From contig MU008162.1 in assembly GCA_010909165.1 (NCBI GenBank), forward strand, positions 1,798,001 to 1,862,000: a DNA stretch of 64,000 nucleotides, written 5' to 3'. The position numbers and the translations under genes were made by a program. This DNA comes from Anthoceros angustus (taxonomy: Eukaryota; Streptophyta; Anthocerotopsida; Anthocerotales; Anthocerotaceae). Below, piece by piece: positions 1 through 12,800 of this stretch (the stretch's first letter is position 1; every line of letters begins with the position of its first letter). The notes under the pieces were generated by a model. It ran no database searches. It was not told where the DNA came from and saw only the letters and a program-made list of their open reading frames with translations.

Positions 1-1000
1 GTCCACCGCAGTGCGCAGGCAGGAGTATTGACTGCGAGCCGCCAGGAAGAAAAATCAGAAAGAAGGCGGCACAGAGCGTATTACCAGAGTTCCAAACCTA
101 CGCCCCGAAATAGCCACACTAGACACTCACCATTGCAAAAACGAGCCAGCAGCTTACTATTCTCTCCTGGTCAAGCCTGCAAAGATTGCGCAGCACAGCA
201 GCTGGATGGAAGACAATCACAACATGGTCCAAGACCAGTTCCAATCCCGCCGCCAGACTCCCGCAGCCCGCTCAGATCCGCTCCCCGCTCCCGCCCGATT
301 CAGCAGCAACGGAAGAACACAGCCTTGTGCCACAGCCAAGCCACACGCTTCCTGCGACACTGCGTGGCCGGCGCCAATCCTGCTCCAAGAAAACTGCAAC
401 CGAGGCGCAAAGAGAGCAGCTTCACCCGCCTCCCTGTCCCTCCCCAGTCCCGATCCCGACGCTCCCAGAGCTCGGCCGCAGGAGACGGGCTCGCAGCGGC
501 GCAGAGGGCAGCAAAGCAGAGCAGCGCAGGGCCCGATCCCGCAGCGCTGCCGAATCCTCCCAACAAAATGCCGATCGATCGCTCTTGGTGCCAAGCAGAC
601 GCCGCCGCAGGGATTGACAGCCAGGCTGCCTCAAGGCGGCGGGCTACAGGCCAGGCTGGGGGGATTTCAGCTTCACCCAACGCCCGCTCTATACGTTCCA
701 AGGCAGCCGATAGCAGGGCGCAATGCGCAGAGGATTTCTAGCTCGGCCGGGGCCCCCCCTTCTGCAACACCACGCATGTGCGGGGTTTTCTTTCTCCCCA
801 TTTCGTACCTAGTCGGATATTGCGAATTTCAGCTGAACCCGAGAAGATTTAAATCTCCGATAGCATTGTATCATTGGGCTTGGAACACTGACCCCAATCT
901 CCGCCTCTGGTTATGTACCTTGATCATTTCAGATGCGTATCTTATCGTAAGAGGAATCAACTACTGGGTAAATCGATTATCATGACCTTCCTAATCCATA
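1..1000. other. GC-rich left edge, no recognisable gene
   Basis: Positions 1 to about 760 are GC-rich and are open in several frames on both strands, which is expected from base composition alone. The predicted peptides are low-complexity, rich in Arg, Ala, Pro and Ser, and match no family I recognise. After about 800 the sequence turns AT-rich. It could be a promoter, 5' UTR or transit-peptide exon of a gene outside the window. I do not call a CDS. Confidence 0.4.
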
Positions 1001-4000
1001 TATTACAACATACTTAGTCCTATATTAAAAAGAATCATTTGCTTTTTTACGAAATGGGTCATTTTATTAACAAGACATTCAAGGATCTGCTTCGATTTCT
1101 GTGAATCATTGTTATCCCATACCACGAGGCCCATCCGACCTGCAGGCTGCATGCCCAAATCTACCACATGTTTTTGAGTACTTCGAAAAATTTTGGAGTG
1201 CACAAGTGAGGCACAACATGCAAACGGATTAGACTATCACGTTTCACGGAGGCTTGTCTTGGTTTCACATTTGCTACGTCCAACTAGATAGTCTCTATCG
1301 CGCGTGAAAGTGAGTGTCCACCCAACCTCTAAGGCAGGAAGCCGGGAGGAAGGATGCAAGGGTGCCGCGAGGGTCCGGGAAGGCATCGAGACATACAGCT
1401 GTCGCGGAGACCGAGAGTGACACCTTAGTGCAGTCCCGAAGGGGCGGGGCAGTTTAAAGCCTCGAGTCGGGAGAAAAGACTCCGAAGCGACGACGGAGGA
1501 AGTGTAACCACAAAGACTTCACGTGTATTTAATAATTTATTTAAGAGATTACAAATAATACTTAGTTTTTTTATATTTTCATATTTTATTTTTAAAAATG
1601 AACTTAAATTTCTTAAGAATATAAAGAAATTCGATTCAGATCTATCAAATAGGAGAACTCCATGATTAAGCACCCCTAGTACAAACCACTATTGAGATAG
1701 GGATTATGCTCATGTTTGATGTTTCAATTCAAATTCAAGATCTACAAGCAAATGGGCAGGGATGAGTGGCTCATATTGGTAGAGCTGGATCCTTTGTGTG
1801 TGGCACGGAAAGTCACTTGGCTTTTTCTCGATGTAGCGACTCCTTGTGCTATTGGGGACTTCTCTGATTGTAGTGATGGTGAAGAAGACATCCCTAATAT
1901 GGTGGAGGTGGACGTGCTGGCTTCCACTTCGATATCTCCCACTTCGAAGTTTGTTGCTCCTTTCCTTGTCCGAGCTTCCATGTTGTGTGGCGAGTCCCCC
2001 GTTAGAGGAGGGGCTATTCCCGTGGGCGGATCACGAAACTATTGAACTTGAAAGCTTTTGTTTCGGTTGGAAGCCACAAAGGGGCCTTCTTCGGAGCATG
2101 TTGTTCATCCCTCAAGAATGTCTTCGTGCTCATTGAGGAGATTGACCATATCATTAGCGTGGGGATAGACCAATTGCTCCCCAACCTCCCTGCTGTTCGG
2201 GAGGTGGCGGTGGACAGGCTCTGTTTTTTTGCCCTCAAGAAGTGGAGGTCTTGGCCTTGAGGGATTGGGAGCAAGCAGGCTGAGGGTTGATCTCTTGGGG
2301 CCTGCCAAAATTCACACAGCGGCTGCAAAACTTTATCAAGTACACTCCTTGCTTTAAGTACGACCTACATTTCACCAGGCACCTCCTAGTTGCAAATAGG
2401 CTCACCCTCCAGCTCTTCACCAACAAAAAGATCCTGCAACCTCCGACACCACCCTCCCTAGCAGATGCGGAATATTGCTGGCCTCCTTGGTAAGGAGAAC
2501 GTGAAGCAAATTCGACATTTAATCGACCTCAACATCGTCTATGCCCCGCTTTCAATCTTGGCTGAGAAGCTGAAGCGTCGTTTGCCTAGCAGCTTCTCCG
2601 TCCAAAGGTAATGATGGTGGAAATGATCCATTGGTGGCCGTTATTGAGATGGCACACAGAAATGACGGTGGTAGATGTGTTGCACTAATGGTGGATACCG
2701 AGATGTTGAGCTCTATGTCCTCACCGAAGAAGTCGTCTTCACTAGCTAAATCTTCTAGGTTTCTTTCCTTTTTTCCTTGTTGTTTACTCTGCCCATATGT
2801 GATTAAGGGCTTCTATACTAACCATACTTAATCTGATTTTTTTTCACAAAAAAATAAATTCAAATTGAACTCAATTTTATAGGATTGGGTCCAACTCGTT
2901 TACTTTCTTACAAGAAAACCTTGCATGGGTCTGTTTACTTCGGAGGCGTTAATTGACACGAGACTTTTTTTAATATTCAGTCCGCTTAGGATTTTAACTT
3001 CAAAATGAAAATCCCAAGTTTTTCACCCACACTTTTTGTACACTGTGCACAGATTTTATATGATCTACTAAATCTTTTTTTTGGGTAAGGGTACCATTTG
3101 TATGAAATTTCATGTTCCATAGTATGGTTCCACCTTTTTTGTAAAATATTTCTCTTTATCTACTCTAAAATTAACCATAATCTATAGTTGGCCCAAGAAT
3201 CGCTGGTAACTATAACAATCATCGGGTACATTTACCATGCTTTACTTTTACTTTGCATATCATATCCCCGTGAGCGCCCACTATGACATGATGGGAATAT
3301 ACCAACTGCTAGTTATTTTTGCCCTTTCCAAAAAAGTTTTGCCACGTGCAAAATTCTCTAACAGCGAGCCACTCATTCTACCTTGCTACATGATATTTCT
3401 GTTGTGCAATCCCAACAAATGGTACTTTATGCCAGCATTATATTTCGGCCATTTTCATTTGTCAAAACTGATGTCAATATTCTATCATTATAGCGCTTTG
3501 TCCTCGTGCACATACCATACATGGTCACACGATAAACGAACAAAATGGAAGGCGCATTGTACGATGGGAGTAGGAGAGGAGGAGAGAATGAACCTACCAC
3601 CTCCACCACTAGCCACTAGTGCAAGACAATTGCATCGTAAACAGGTGACTCGATACTAAAAGTAGACGGGCGATATATTACTTCTTCTTACCCACAGGAA
3701 GAGAAAAAAGAAGTTATAGCTTGGTGGTCAAAGTAACAGCCCTTAAATTCTTTAATAGACTCCAGCTCCCGCCTCGGTCTGTTGTCGAGTCTGCGGGTGC
3801 GCCTCGGTCTGAGACTCTGCCCCTCCTTACGCTAAGGAATGGACGTGTGTCGAGATGGCCTACCTTCGTCAATCTCTTTCTTTCCTTTTTCCTTGAATGC
3901 AAACAATTATTCTTCGTCTTCCACTCGTACAATTCCTCTTCCAAAATTGGTGAATCAAATACTTCTCCTTCCACGTTACTAATACTACTCTTTTCACACA

Positions 4001-4655
4001 AGTTCTTCCACTCTAATATGGAACAGAAACAATTCTCGAGTTCGTAATATTTTTAAACTGATGATTTCAATGTAGACATTAGGTTTCACATCTTGAGCAT
4101 CTTCGGACTCTGACCAAGTCAAAAAAATATCTAAATCTTTTCTCGGTTCTAGTTGAGGTTTACTAAAAACAATATTGAATCAATCAGAGTTTATCAAAGC
4201 AAATCGAATCCAAGTAAGTCTTTACTAAAGAAAGAGTATATTTTAGTGTGTTCTTCTTCCTAGTTAAAATGCCTCTAAAGACTTCAAAAACTTGGATGGT
4301 TGCCCTACATAATGGTGAGCACGAAGCGCTGAGGGCCAAGGTCAGGCTTGCCACATTGCTACATTGACACATTGCATACATAACGTGCTTGCTTATTTAT
4401 GCCCATCTACTAATATCTGTGTCTGCGTGGTTGTCTCATCCACCTCAAGCCCTCTAGTGACTCTTCACATTGCCTTAACCCTCAATGATGGGCCTCTCTA
4501 GCTATTTTCTTCAAGGATATTCATTGGAAATTAAATTAAGGTCTTCTTGGGTCATATTAATGAATTTAAAATGCGGAAAAAATAGAGCAAGGTTCTAGCG
4601 AGGATTTTGCTTCTAACAAGGTATCCCATGCCTGAAACCAATAAGATCTTCAACC
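1001..4655. other. intergenic, AT-rich, no supported gene
   Basis: Mostly AT-rich DNA with short ORFs. The longest, 1716-2045 (+, 109 codons) and 3237-3659 (+, 140 codons), show no domain I recognise and no exon partners with matching splice phase. I see no tRNA, and no terminal repeat apart from the one starting at 4656. Confidence 0.5.
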
Positions 4656-4687
4656 AACAGCGTCTGTTCTGAAAGGGGTTTCTCCTG
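4656..4687 (+). repeat. left terminal inverted repeat of a DNA transposon
   Basis: This 32-bp sequence begins AACAGCGTCTGTTCT and ends GGTTTCTCCTG. Its reverse complement occurs at 26901-26932 with a single mismatch (C to T in the CCCCTTT run). A shortened, indel-damaged version lies at 14461-14492. The base group AACC stands just outside both good copies (4652-4655 and 26933-26936). It could be a 4-bp target duplication, but a match this short may be chance. Inside the left end an AAAAGGGGTTTT palindrome follows. Confidence 0.8.
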
Positions 4688-5255
4688 TCAAAAGGGGTTT
4701 TGGAAAAAATCCCAACCCTATTCCGCCGAAAACCGAAGTTGGGCTCGTTTTTGTTCAGTTTTGTAGGTGTTCATCCATCGGATTCGGGCATTCTCGGCTC
4801 CGGGACCACTTCCTGTCCGGTCATTTACACCGCGGTGGCGCCATGCACTCGTGTGCATGGATACTTTGTCGGTGTGATGAAGGGCCGGACCGTATTCTTC
4901 CATAATTTCGGCATGTCGATAGTTTCGCAATTTGTGTGGTTCTATATGTTTTGTATACCAAGTGGGGCTAGGCGCGCGTAAGTGCGCTAAACAAGGTATC
5001 GCAAACTTGTGCGCGCACAAGGCAAAAGCAGTCGAAATACATCATTCGGTGAGGAAATATGTCTTCTTGGAGGTGTGGATGTGGCGGAAGCCCGACGACA
5101 TAAGAAGTTGCACAAATCGGACGTCCACATAGACATGCCTCATCTATCTACCCTATGCCCTAAAGCTATGAAGAATACCCTATCACCTTTCTATCCTCTA
5201 CGGTGTTTAGTCTCCTTGACGGTGACCTTGTGCCGGATCATCATCAAACATGCCT

Positions 5256-8200
5256 TCAAAAGCACCAATAGCCGTCCCGGTTCCGTTGCCTCTGCCGCGG
5301 GTTCTTGTTGCGATTGGTGCCGGAAGTCGGATGTCTCATCACCAGCGCTTGTCGAACTACACCACCCTTATTTGGATTTTCGTCCAAATCATCATTTTCC
5401 TCCAATGCATCTCCTCTCGAACTTGGTGAGTATCTGTTATCTTCAACCCTTACCTTCTTCCACGGCCGGTAGATGTTGAAGTTCGAATAGCTTTGTCTTG
5501 ATAAGCTCACGTATGCGGACTTGTAGAGTGCTATCCCTTGCAAACGAGAACCCGTATGCCAAAATAAATGTCTCCGATATCAACGATCGATCCGGTGCTT
5601 GGGTCGCTTCCTCCGTTGTATAAACCCTCTCTATCAACATTGTGTGGAGCCAATATCTCCTCCGTAGGTACCTTCCTCAAACGCATTGCTATTCTCTGTC
5701 ACCCACCACCGGACAACTAGGTAAGGTTCGTCACATAAGAAATCCAAGTCTTCCACTTACGCAATCCGAAGGCACATTGATCGTCATCTCACATGGGACG
5801 CAATCATATGGCCTCGTCGATCTCGGACACATCCCCATCGAATCTCGCCAACTCGATGGCTGCGGCTCCGGTGGCCTAAAATTCCGACATACATGTGGCC
5901 GTTGCGGGGTTCGCGCTGGGCGAATGACAAAGACATCTGGAGCGTCGATGGGATTTAAGTTAAGTTCGGCCTGTCCTGTACCACTCCCATGCTTTTGAAG
6001 ATCTCGATGGACTCCTCCTCGATTTTGTCGCAAATATCGATGTGATGCCCGTAACGAGTTCCACCATACTTTGTCTTCCGGAGATAGATATTTTTGCATC
6101 GGTTCTTGAGGGCTTTCCTAATGGCTGCCAATGATTTATGCGGGTCCAGGTTTCCCATGCGCTTGAAGTGGACATAAAGGCGCCCCTTATATCTTTGGTA
6201 TTCTCAAGGAACTCCAAACCCTCCAACGGTTCCCAATGTGAACAAGTAGAAAGTGCCTTGCCACGAAGGCGTACATGGCTCCGACTCTTTCTTCCCTTGA
6301 AATTTTGAATTGATGTGATAACTATGATTGTGCAAATTCCTTACGCATCTCGTGTCCTCTTTTACCCATCCCATTGGGCGGACAAAAGCTCGAAATCGGC
6401 CACCTAAACCATTTTCACTTGGATTGGGTGTATAAGCCCGATGAAGCAAACTCATAAGGGTTTCGAGTGACATTGCTTTTTTGTGCCTGAGACTTTTAGA
6501 AAAGCACGAGAACATTTGGTCAACTGCATCATGTGTGTGCCCGACAAGAAGGAAGCCCACCTTCACCTTATCGAAGACCCGCTTCTCGACAAGCATACAC
6601 AAGTATGCAAACAACAACATATTCTTGTTTTCTCCGCCGTGTTGTCCGGTTGCAAGTAAAACGCCTTCGCGTAACCATCTCATATGTGAGAATAACATCC
6701 GGATGATATGAATAGTTAAGTTGGCGTCGTTCGAATATTCGAAGTTCACATACACCGGTCTTCATAATGTTGTTGTATACCAAACAACCCACAACATGGA
6801 CCCGGATGAGACCATCCGCAAAATCCTTTGGAGGCGGGGAAAATGTGGAGCTCCGTCTTGCTTTGGTCCATCCTGCCTATCGCCATACCAATGTATTTGC
6901 TCTGGCCTTTACACTTCAAACGATGTTTTGCAAGTTTTAGTCGCTCTGGATCGCCGACCGATGTTGACGAAGATGCCGCTCATGGACCTCATCACGACAA
7001 AAGGATCACATGGTCGAGCGTTGTCCTTGGTCGCGCCGGCGCATGGACCCGACCGGCTGCGCGCATGCGCGCGCGCACAAATGCGCGCACGCGCATGCGC
7101 GCGCGCGCGCGCGCACAAATGCGCGCACAAATGCGCGCACAAGTGCGCGCCGCGCGGTCGCGGCGCTCCACTCCGTGCGGCGCGCGCACGCGCATGCGCG
7201 CGCGCGCGTGCGCGCGCGCGCGCGCGCACCGCTGGGATCGCGCACAAATGCGCGCACCCCATTTCCTTCCGCCCGCTACCTCCTTTGTGAATGCGCGAGC
7301 TTGTGCGCGCGCGCACGCGCATGCGCGCGCGCGCGCACCGGCGGTGGGCGAGCACAAGCACGAGACAAGAGGGAGTGCTCATGATTCCATGGAAGTCAAA
7401 AGGAAACTCGGATATGAAATACCTTGTTCTTGTCGGTTCTGGTCATCTCGATGCATCTTCAACGCTTCGCATTGGACGATTTTGAAAACGACTACACTTT
7501 GGTATCTTCACTTTTGGAAAATGTTTCTTCCATAAGGCAAGTGAGAATGAGAGACGTTGGTCAACCCACTCTTGAAACCTCCGTTTGTAGTCCCGGAATA
7601 TCTCTCCTTTGGTATATGAATCGCAAGTTAAAAGCGAAACATTGGGCATGCGTTGTTGTTAGCTTGAAAACTTTTCCATCCAAGCAATGCATTCCGAACA
7701 TGATCTTGATTGGGCGTCCTTGGAACTTCAATTCGATGACCATGGTGTGTTCGTTAGTACTGCTTCAAATGTTCATACCTCCGCCATCCAATGCGTAACA
7801 CTTTTCGAAACTTCGTACACAACATTGCAACTGTTGTCTCGGAGAAAATTGAGAACATTAAGTATAGGTTGCTTGTTCTACCTCGAGCAATCCTTGCAAA
7901 TATATTTCCTGCTGTTCTCGAGGCAATCCCAGGAAGCGATATCTGAGGCTCTCTATATTCTTCTTTCCCAATTGCAGCAAACAACCTGCGCTACAGCAAT
8001 GCGAAGACCATGCGTTGTGTATTTCTTCAACGCTGCACAGCTTCATGGTCCTCTTCAATCTCCGGCTTGGATAATGTCTACGCTTCACCGGACAATGTGG
8101 ACTCGAGGATTCTGTGAAAGGCTCGGCTTGGATGCCACTGCCGTGGTGTTCTGTGCCCGCATCCTCCTTCCTGCAAAATTCAGTCCCATCATTCCCGACC

Positions 8201-8552
8201 TCCTCCATGGAGCGATGAAGAAACAATTTCCGCTGTCGCATTCCATCTTCAGCCTCGTTCCTAATGCGATTTGGCGTGGTATCCGAATGCTTGGCCTACC
8301 TCCTCTCCCTTCTTCAACCGGAGTTGTATCGATGATGAGACCTTCCGATGCCTTCCATGCTGGAGTGGTGTCCATGATTGTCACCTTCTCAATCTTCCGG
8401 CGATCTGGCGATGCGCTACGAAAAACATCAATCGTGAAACATTTCGGTGTGAGCCATCGGCTTATGGCCTTCCATTCGCCCGACTTGGCCCGCAGTAGGA
8501 TGGAGAAGCGCTCGCATTTCACCGCTCCTTCAAACTTGAGCGGTGGTCGCAA
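5256..8552 (-). pseudogene. DUF7869-like transposon protein, frame-broken
   Basis: The coding signal runs on the minus strand through several frames. In order from 8552 downwards, a CxxGCLLQLGKKNIESL-like segment (near 8000) resembles the conserved N-terminal region of these proteins. Then comes WKKHFPKVKIPKCSRF (near 7500), matching the family WKxxFPxVKIPKxxRFxxC motif, and then MDQSKTELH (near 6880). The strongest block is an open 183-codon stretch at 6204-6755 containing GGENKNMLLFAYLCMLVE and VGHTHDAVDQMFSCFS, the diagnostic DUF7869 core. It continues to RAYTPNP and FRAFVRPMGW. Weaker C-terminal coding reaches about 5256. An array-bearing interval at about 6950-7400 has a GT donor (ACAAG|GTATTT, minus strand) and candidate AG acceptors. 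The remaining frame changes suggest decay or sequencing indels. Role in transposition is inferred. Confidence 0.75.
7043..7350. repeat. alternating GCGCGC/ACAAAT array in the intron of the DUF7869 gene
   Basis: The tract is built of GCGCGC runs spaced by ACAAAT, ACAAGT and CATGCG. It is strongly alternating purine-pyrimidine and open in all frames on both strands, which explains the long Arg/Ala/His-rich ORFs here. It opens with ATGGACCCGACCGGCTGCGC (7043-7062), which recurs exactly inside the array of unit B at 18001-18020, so arrays in the two divergent genes share sequence. Confidence 0.85.
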
Positions 8553-8599
8553 CTATGAGACGAAGAAGTGCTGCGTACTATGGAGTTTGTCCATCCGTG

Positions 8600-8765
8600 T
8601 TTGAACGTTAAAATATGCATACATGATTATGGTGGCGGTTTAACCCGTTATAGTAGCCGCCAATGTTAATTACCAAACGCGTTGCTTGAAATAAGGGCTA
8701 TAACGGAAACCCTAACCTAACCTTCAACCCGATTAGTTAACCCACGGTTAGGCCCGTTTGAGATT
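8600..8765. promoter_or_regulatory. divergent promoter interval between the two transposon genes
   Basis: The interval lies between the 5' end of the minus-strand DUF7869 gene and the start of the plus-strand unit. It is retained at the B/C (about 19130-19250) and C/D (about 20510-20640) borders. It contains an inverted pair, CCGTTATAG at 8645-8653 and CTATAACGG at 8698-8706, followed by AAACCCTAACCTAACC, which resembles plant telo-box promoter motifs. Promoter function is inferred from position and conservation. Confidence 0.4.
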
Positions 8766-8820
8766 CCTTCCGCCTAAGTAACATGGGCAAGGCGCGTTGG
8801 TGTCGACTTGCATCGGTGAG

Positions 8821-9310
8821 CGTTCGGTGCCCGCCTTGCTTGAGCGATTGCGCGTTGCACAAGGCATCCGCGGTTTTGTCTGGAATCGTGGTGGATGCGC
8901 ACATGTGAGATAGGAAGAGCGCGCTGGTGGGCGACTTCGTGCTCTTGGGCGTGCATCTCCCATGTGCATCTGCGACTTGAGGGTCTCTCGACAAGGAATC
9001 GCGTGTTGGGCATGAGTTGTGTGCTTTGAATCGGTGGTGGTTGGTTGACAGGGAAGACCGCATAGCGTTCGGTGCGTCTTGCTTGAGCGATTTGCAGGCG
9101 TTTTCAAACACAAGGCATCCGCGGTTTTGCACTGAGAATCGTAGCTGGATGCGCACATGTGAGATAGGGAAGAGCGCGGGCGTTTCTGGTGGGCGACTTC
9201 CAGGTGCTCTTGCAGGCGTGCATCTCTCATGTGCATCTGCGACTTGAGGGTCTCTCCGTGACAAGGAATCCGCGCGTTCCTAGTGGGCGACATGCATCCT
9301 TGATTGGGCG
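8821..9310 (+). repeat. ~245-bp tandem subrepeats
   Basis: The motif CGTTCGGTG followed by CTTGCTTGAGCGAT recurs at 8821 and 9066, a period of 245 bp, with a partial third copy. Each unit carries GGCATCCGCGGTTTT, GTGGATGCGCACATGTGAGATAGG and CGACTTGAGGGTCTCTC. The same subrepeats reappear with indels at about 15640-16380 (period about 260), 19290-19750 and 20690-21160. I see no conserved reading frame. Confidence 0.75.
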
Positions 9311-9567
9311 ATCCGCACAAGGCATCCGCGTTTTGAGCACTTGTCGCGGTTGAGGGCCCAAGTGACATAGGCGAGACCTCTCGTCGGTTGGCAACCTCAC
9401 ATGCGCTTGGAGGCGTCGGACGCAAGGCAACGCAGTCTTGAACAAAACCGGGTGTGAAGTCTTCGACCGGTGTGTGTTCGCCAAAATCGTGTGGGTGACA
9501 AAAGGCCTCGGTGTCCGCTTTGTTGGTGCAGCGGTTGGTGCGGCGCCTCGTTGCTTATGTTATGCAC

Positions 9568-9655
9568 CCTTGGTGCTTGGGTGTGAAAGGCACCCGCGGT
9601 GTTTGGGTCGCGGGCAGCCTTGGTGCTTGGGTGTGGAAGGCACCCGCGGTGTTTG
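9568..9655 (+). repeat. 50-bp-period direct repeat pair
   Basis: A 38-bp block starting CCTTGGTGCTTGGGTGTG and ending CACCCGCGGTGTTTG occurs at 9568-9605 and again at 9618-9655 with one substitution. The pair is repeated in unit B near 16668-16757. In unit D only the first half remains, because the copy breaks off at about 21440. Confidence 0.8.
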
Positions 9656-9801
9656 CTTGTGGCATGCAGCCTTGCTTGGTTGTCCTGAGTGTCGCGTTTG
9701 TGGCAGGAAAGGGAGCCTGTGAAGAAGAGGCTTGTGAAGAAGAGCCTTCAGAAAGGGAGCCCGAAATAGCAGGTTTGCGGATCTATAATTTGGCTTGTTT
9801 C

Positions 9802-12800
9802 ATGAAATGAAGACAACTTCAACATTCCATTCTTTCCGCATGGTTTGCCTCCGTTTTCCTCTAATGCTTGACGTGTGCATCGGTTGTGACATGTCCATCC
9901 CATGCAAGTGCGTGCAAACAGCCAACTTTGTAGAGCCTCAACCTCACAAACCTCCAAAACGCAAAAGGACGAAGCCAATGTCGAAGGGCGAGCTTAGGAA
10001 GCGGAAGAGTGCGGCGGAGAGGAGGTTCGGTGGTGGTCATGAACCACCAACATCCGACCATCACTGCAAAGTCGACTCTCCTCCCACAAGGAGCATCTGA
10101 TAGGAAGAGTGGGCCTTCACAAGGGACATCACAGCGGAGGCCCAAGCCAAGCAAGGGAGCATCAGGGCTGCTGGATGACAGGGCATCAACATTTTTCGAT
10201 GATATCGGGATTGTGCCAGGGACAACATTGGAGAATCCTTTCTCCACGGCTGAGAAAAATGTGTTGACTGAAATTTGCACAGATCTATCGAGCATCTTGG
10301 ACAAGGAATGGTGCATACATGAAGAAGGAACCGACTCTACGGAGAATTTTGATCCCATCCCGCTGGGTGAACGGGTATATGGATGCGTTGAGGACACAAG
10401 ATTGTGGTTGGGTACATTCTATGGGCTTGGAAGTATGAAGTCCGCGAGAATCAAACTCTTGATATGCACAATGAGGGAGAAGTTCTTTTGAGGAATTCTA
10501 ACGCCGCTGGTATTGAGTGCGGACAACTGATTCCAAGGCGATGCAATACCCAAGACCTGCGAAGTGGACTTGACGCCATGACAAGTGACAAGGTATGTAG
10601 CGAAGAGAATCGACCTCACTTTTTTTCGTGATTGCACCATCACGCAGCCATGTCTTTGGGAGATGCATCGGCGCGCTGCGCGCACTAGTGCGCGCACTAG
10701 TGCGCGCACTAGTGCGCGCACTAGTGCGCGCACTAGTGCGCGCACTAGTGCGCGCACTAGTGCGCGCATGCGCGCCGCATGCGCGCACTAGTGCGCGCAC
10801 TAGTGCGCGCACTAGTGCGCGCACTAGTGCGCGCACTAGTGCGCGCACTAGTGCGCGCACGAGGACCGTGCGCGCACTAGTGCGCGCACTAGTGCGCGCA
10901 CTAGTGCGCGCACTAGTGCGCGCACTAGTGCGCGCACTAGTGCGCGCACTAGTGCGCGCACTAGTGCGCGCACTAGTGCGCGCACTAGTGCGCGCACTAG
11001 TGCGCGCACTAGTGCGCGCACTAGTGCGCGCATGCGCGCACTAGTGCGCGCACTAGTGCGCGCACTAGTGCGCGCACTAGTGCGCGCACTAGTGCGCGCA
11101 CTAGTGCGCGCGCGCGCGCATGCGGACCCGTCCGTCTGGAAGTGCGGACGAGGACCGGTGCCCGCCTTTGTGTACCCGGCCGAGCTGGATGTTTCTGGTT
11201 GATGCATCTGGTTAATGGAGGCGTGGTTGTCTTTGTGATGCAGACATTCGGGACTATGCTGGCGTTTGTCCAAAAAGAAATAGTTCTGGGGTTGATGATG
11301 ATGAAGATGGCCGAACAAGCTTGTGAAAGCGATCCGCTCCGAGATAGCGATGGAGAGGCTAGGAAAAAGCAGTTCGCAACCACGACCAAAGCACCGTCAT
11401 CAGCCGCGCTGAATATGGGCAATTCTGATGACGATTCAATGGAACAAGAAACAGAGAGGTACTTGCGGCGGTATAGATATTCGGATGACGTGTGCGAGAA
11501 TATGAAGAGCATGAAACCGCAAATGAAGATGTTGAGGACGAAGAGATGCATCGGACAACCGGCGAGTTGAAGCACACGACAACAACAGAGGATATACATA
11601 GCGAGGGTGGCTCAAAACGTTCGTCAAATGTCCCAAGAATCGCCATGCATTGGACGATGCCCAGCTTCTACAAAGTTTGGACAAGAGGGTCAAAGAATCA
11701 TGAAGGAGCGAGCCGTGTACAACCAACCTCAAGGAGGTAGACGCGGATGTTCGATTTCACACAAGGACGAAAGGTAAACCAAAAAGCGGGGAAAAGAGGA
11801 AGAAGTAATGACATTGGAGACACCGGCGGGGCGTCATCACCAAAGTCAGGCCGACGGACAACGAGAGTGGAGCGAGCCCAACAAAGATAAGGACCCGTTA
11901 CATCAAATTCGAGAGTCAAGAAGAGGTGCATTCCGCATACGATATGGTTGCCATCACCAAGAGAAGCGCAGACTACATTACTCGTGACGCCGATCCAAGA
12001 GTGGATGAATCATGGGGAAAACATCTTCCGGAAATTAAAAGGGACCTGCAAGAGGGAGTACTTCCTATGTATGATCGATCCAAGGAGTGCAAGCGTGAGG
12101 TCTTTGACAAAGACAAGTTGAAAAGGCAGCAGACACCATGGGAGTATTGGGTGGGAACCACGCTTCTATGCGTTCAACGCTGCGAAGACCCGGAGAACTC
12201 ACACTTCCGATATGGAAGCTCATATATATGCAGCTTAACCGGTAGATGCGGTGTCCGCCACGATCACAATGTGATTTCCGGAAGAGGATGTCTTTCATTG
12301 AGCAAGTCCGGTATATTCACGATGAAATGAAAATCGCGGTGAAGAGGGTATTAGCATTACAATGGATTGGAAGTACAATCTATATCGGATGCTAGGCGTC
12401 ATCGGCGGCATCGGGAAGAAATGCGACGACGAAGACCGCCGTTACATTGCTAGTGTCCCGCCTCATGTGTGGACACGGGTGGACGAGGTTTTCGATCTTT
12501 GGGAGAGGGGTGAGCTTCCCGAGCAAGGTAACCGGAAGAAAGGCAGCAAGAGGGGGAAATCAAAACGTGGGGGCCCGGATACAGAGCCAGCATTGCGGGA
12601 TCCAAATTTGATGATAAAGCCAATGCATGCGACCAATTGGAGAGTTTTCCAGGGCATGCCTCCAGGTGAAGCGGTGAAAGGATTATGCTGTCTACGCTGG
12701 AGAAAGTGATTCAAGGCGAGTTGACCGTGAGCGGCATGAAAATGTGGATAACAAAGGCCAAGAAGTTGAACGTCATCCGCATGATTTTGCTCGACCGAGG

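Noticed and set aside
3721-4047. 108-codon ORF (+) and 95-codon ORF (-) as a gene
   Set aside because: No domain, no splice-compatible partners, and both strands open over the same stretch.
6721-7535. Long Arg/Ala/His-rich ORFs on both strands
   Set aside because: They are produced by the GCGCGC-rich array, which lacks stop codons in every frame; the flanking real signal is the minus-strand DUF7869 gene.
8709-8726. Telomere or subtelomere relic (AAACCCTAACCTAACC)
   Set aside because: Only two imperfect units, repeated at each unit start in a promoter-like position; better explained as a telo-box-like motif of the element.
10673-11125. CRISPR-like array
   Set aside because: The repeat has no unique spacers of regular length, the unit is 12 bp and self-complementary, and the genome is eukaryotic.
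10419-11318. RALV/ARTS tetrapeptide-repeat ORFs that look like repeat proteins
   Set aside because: A palindromic 12-bp repeat reads as four codons on both strands, so these frames are open by construction.
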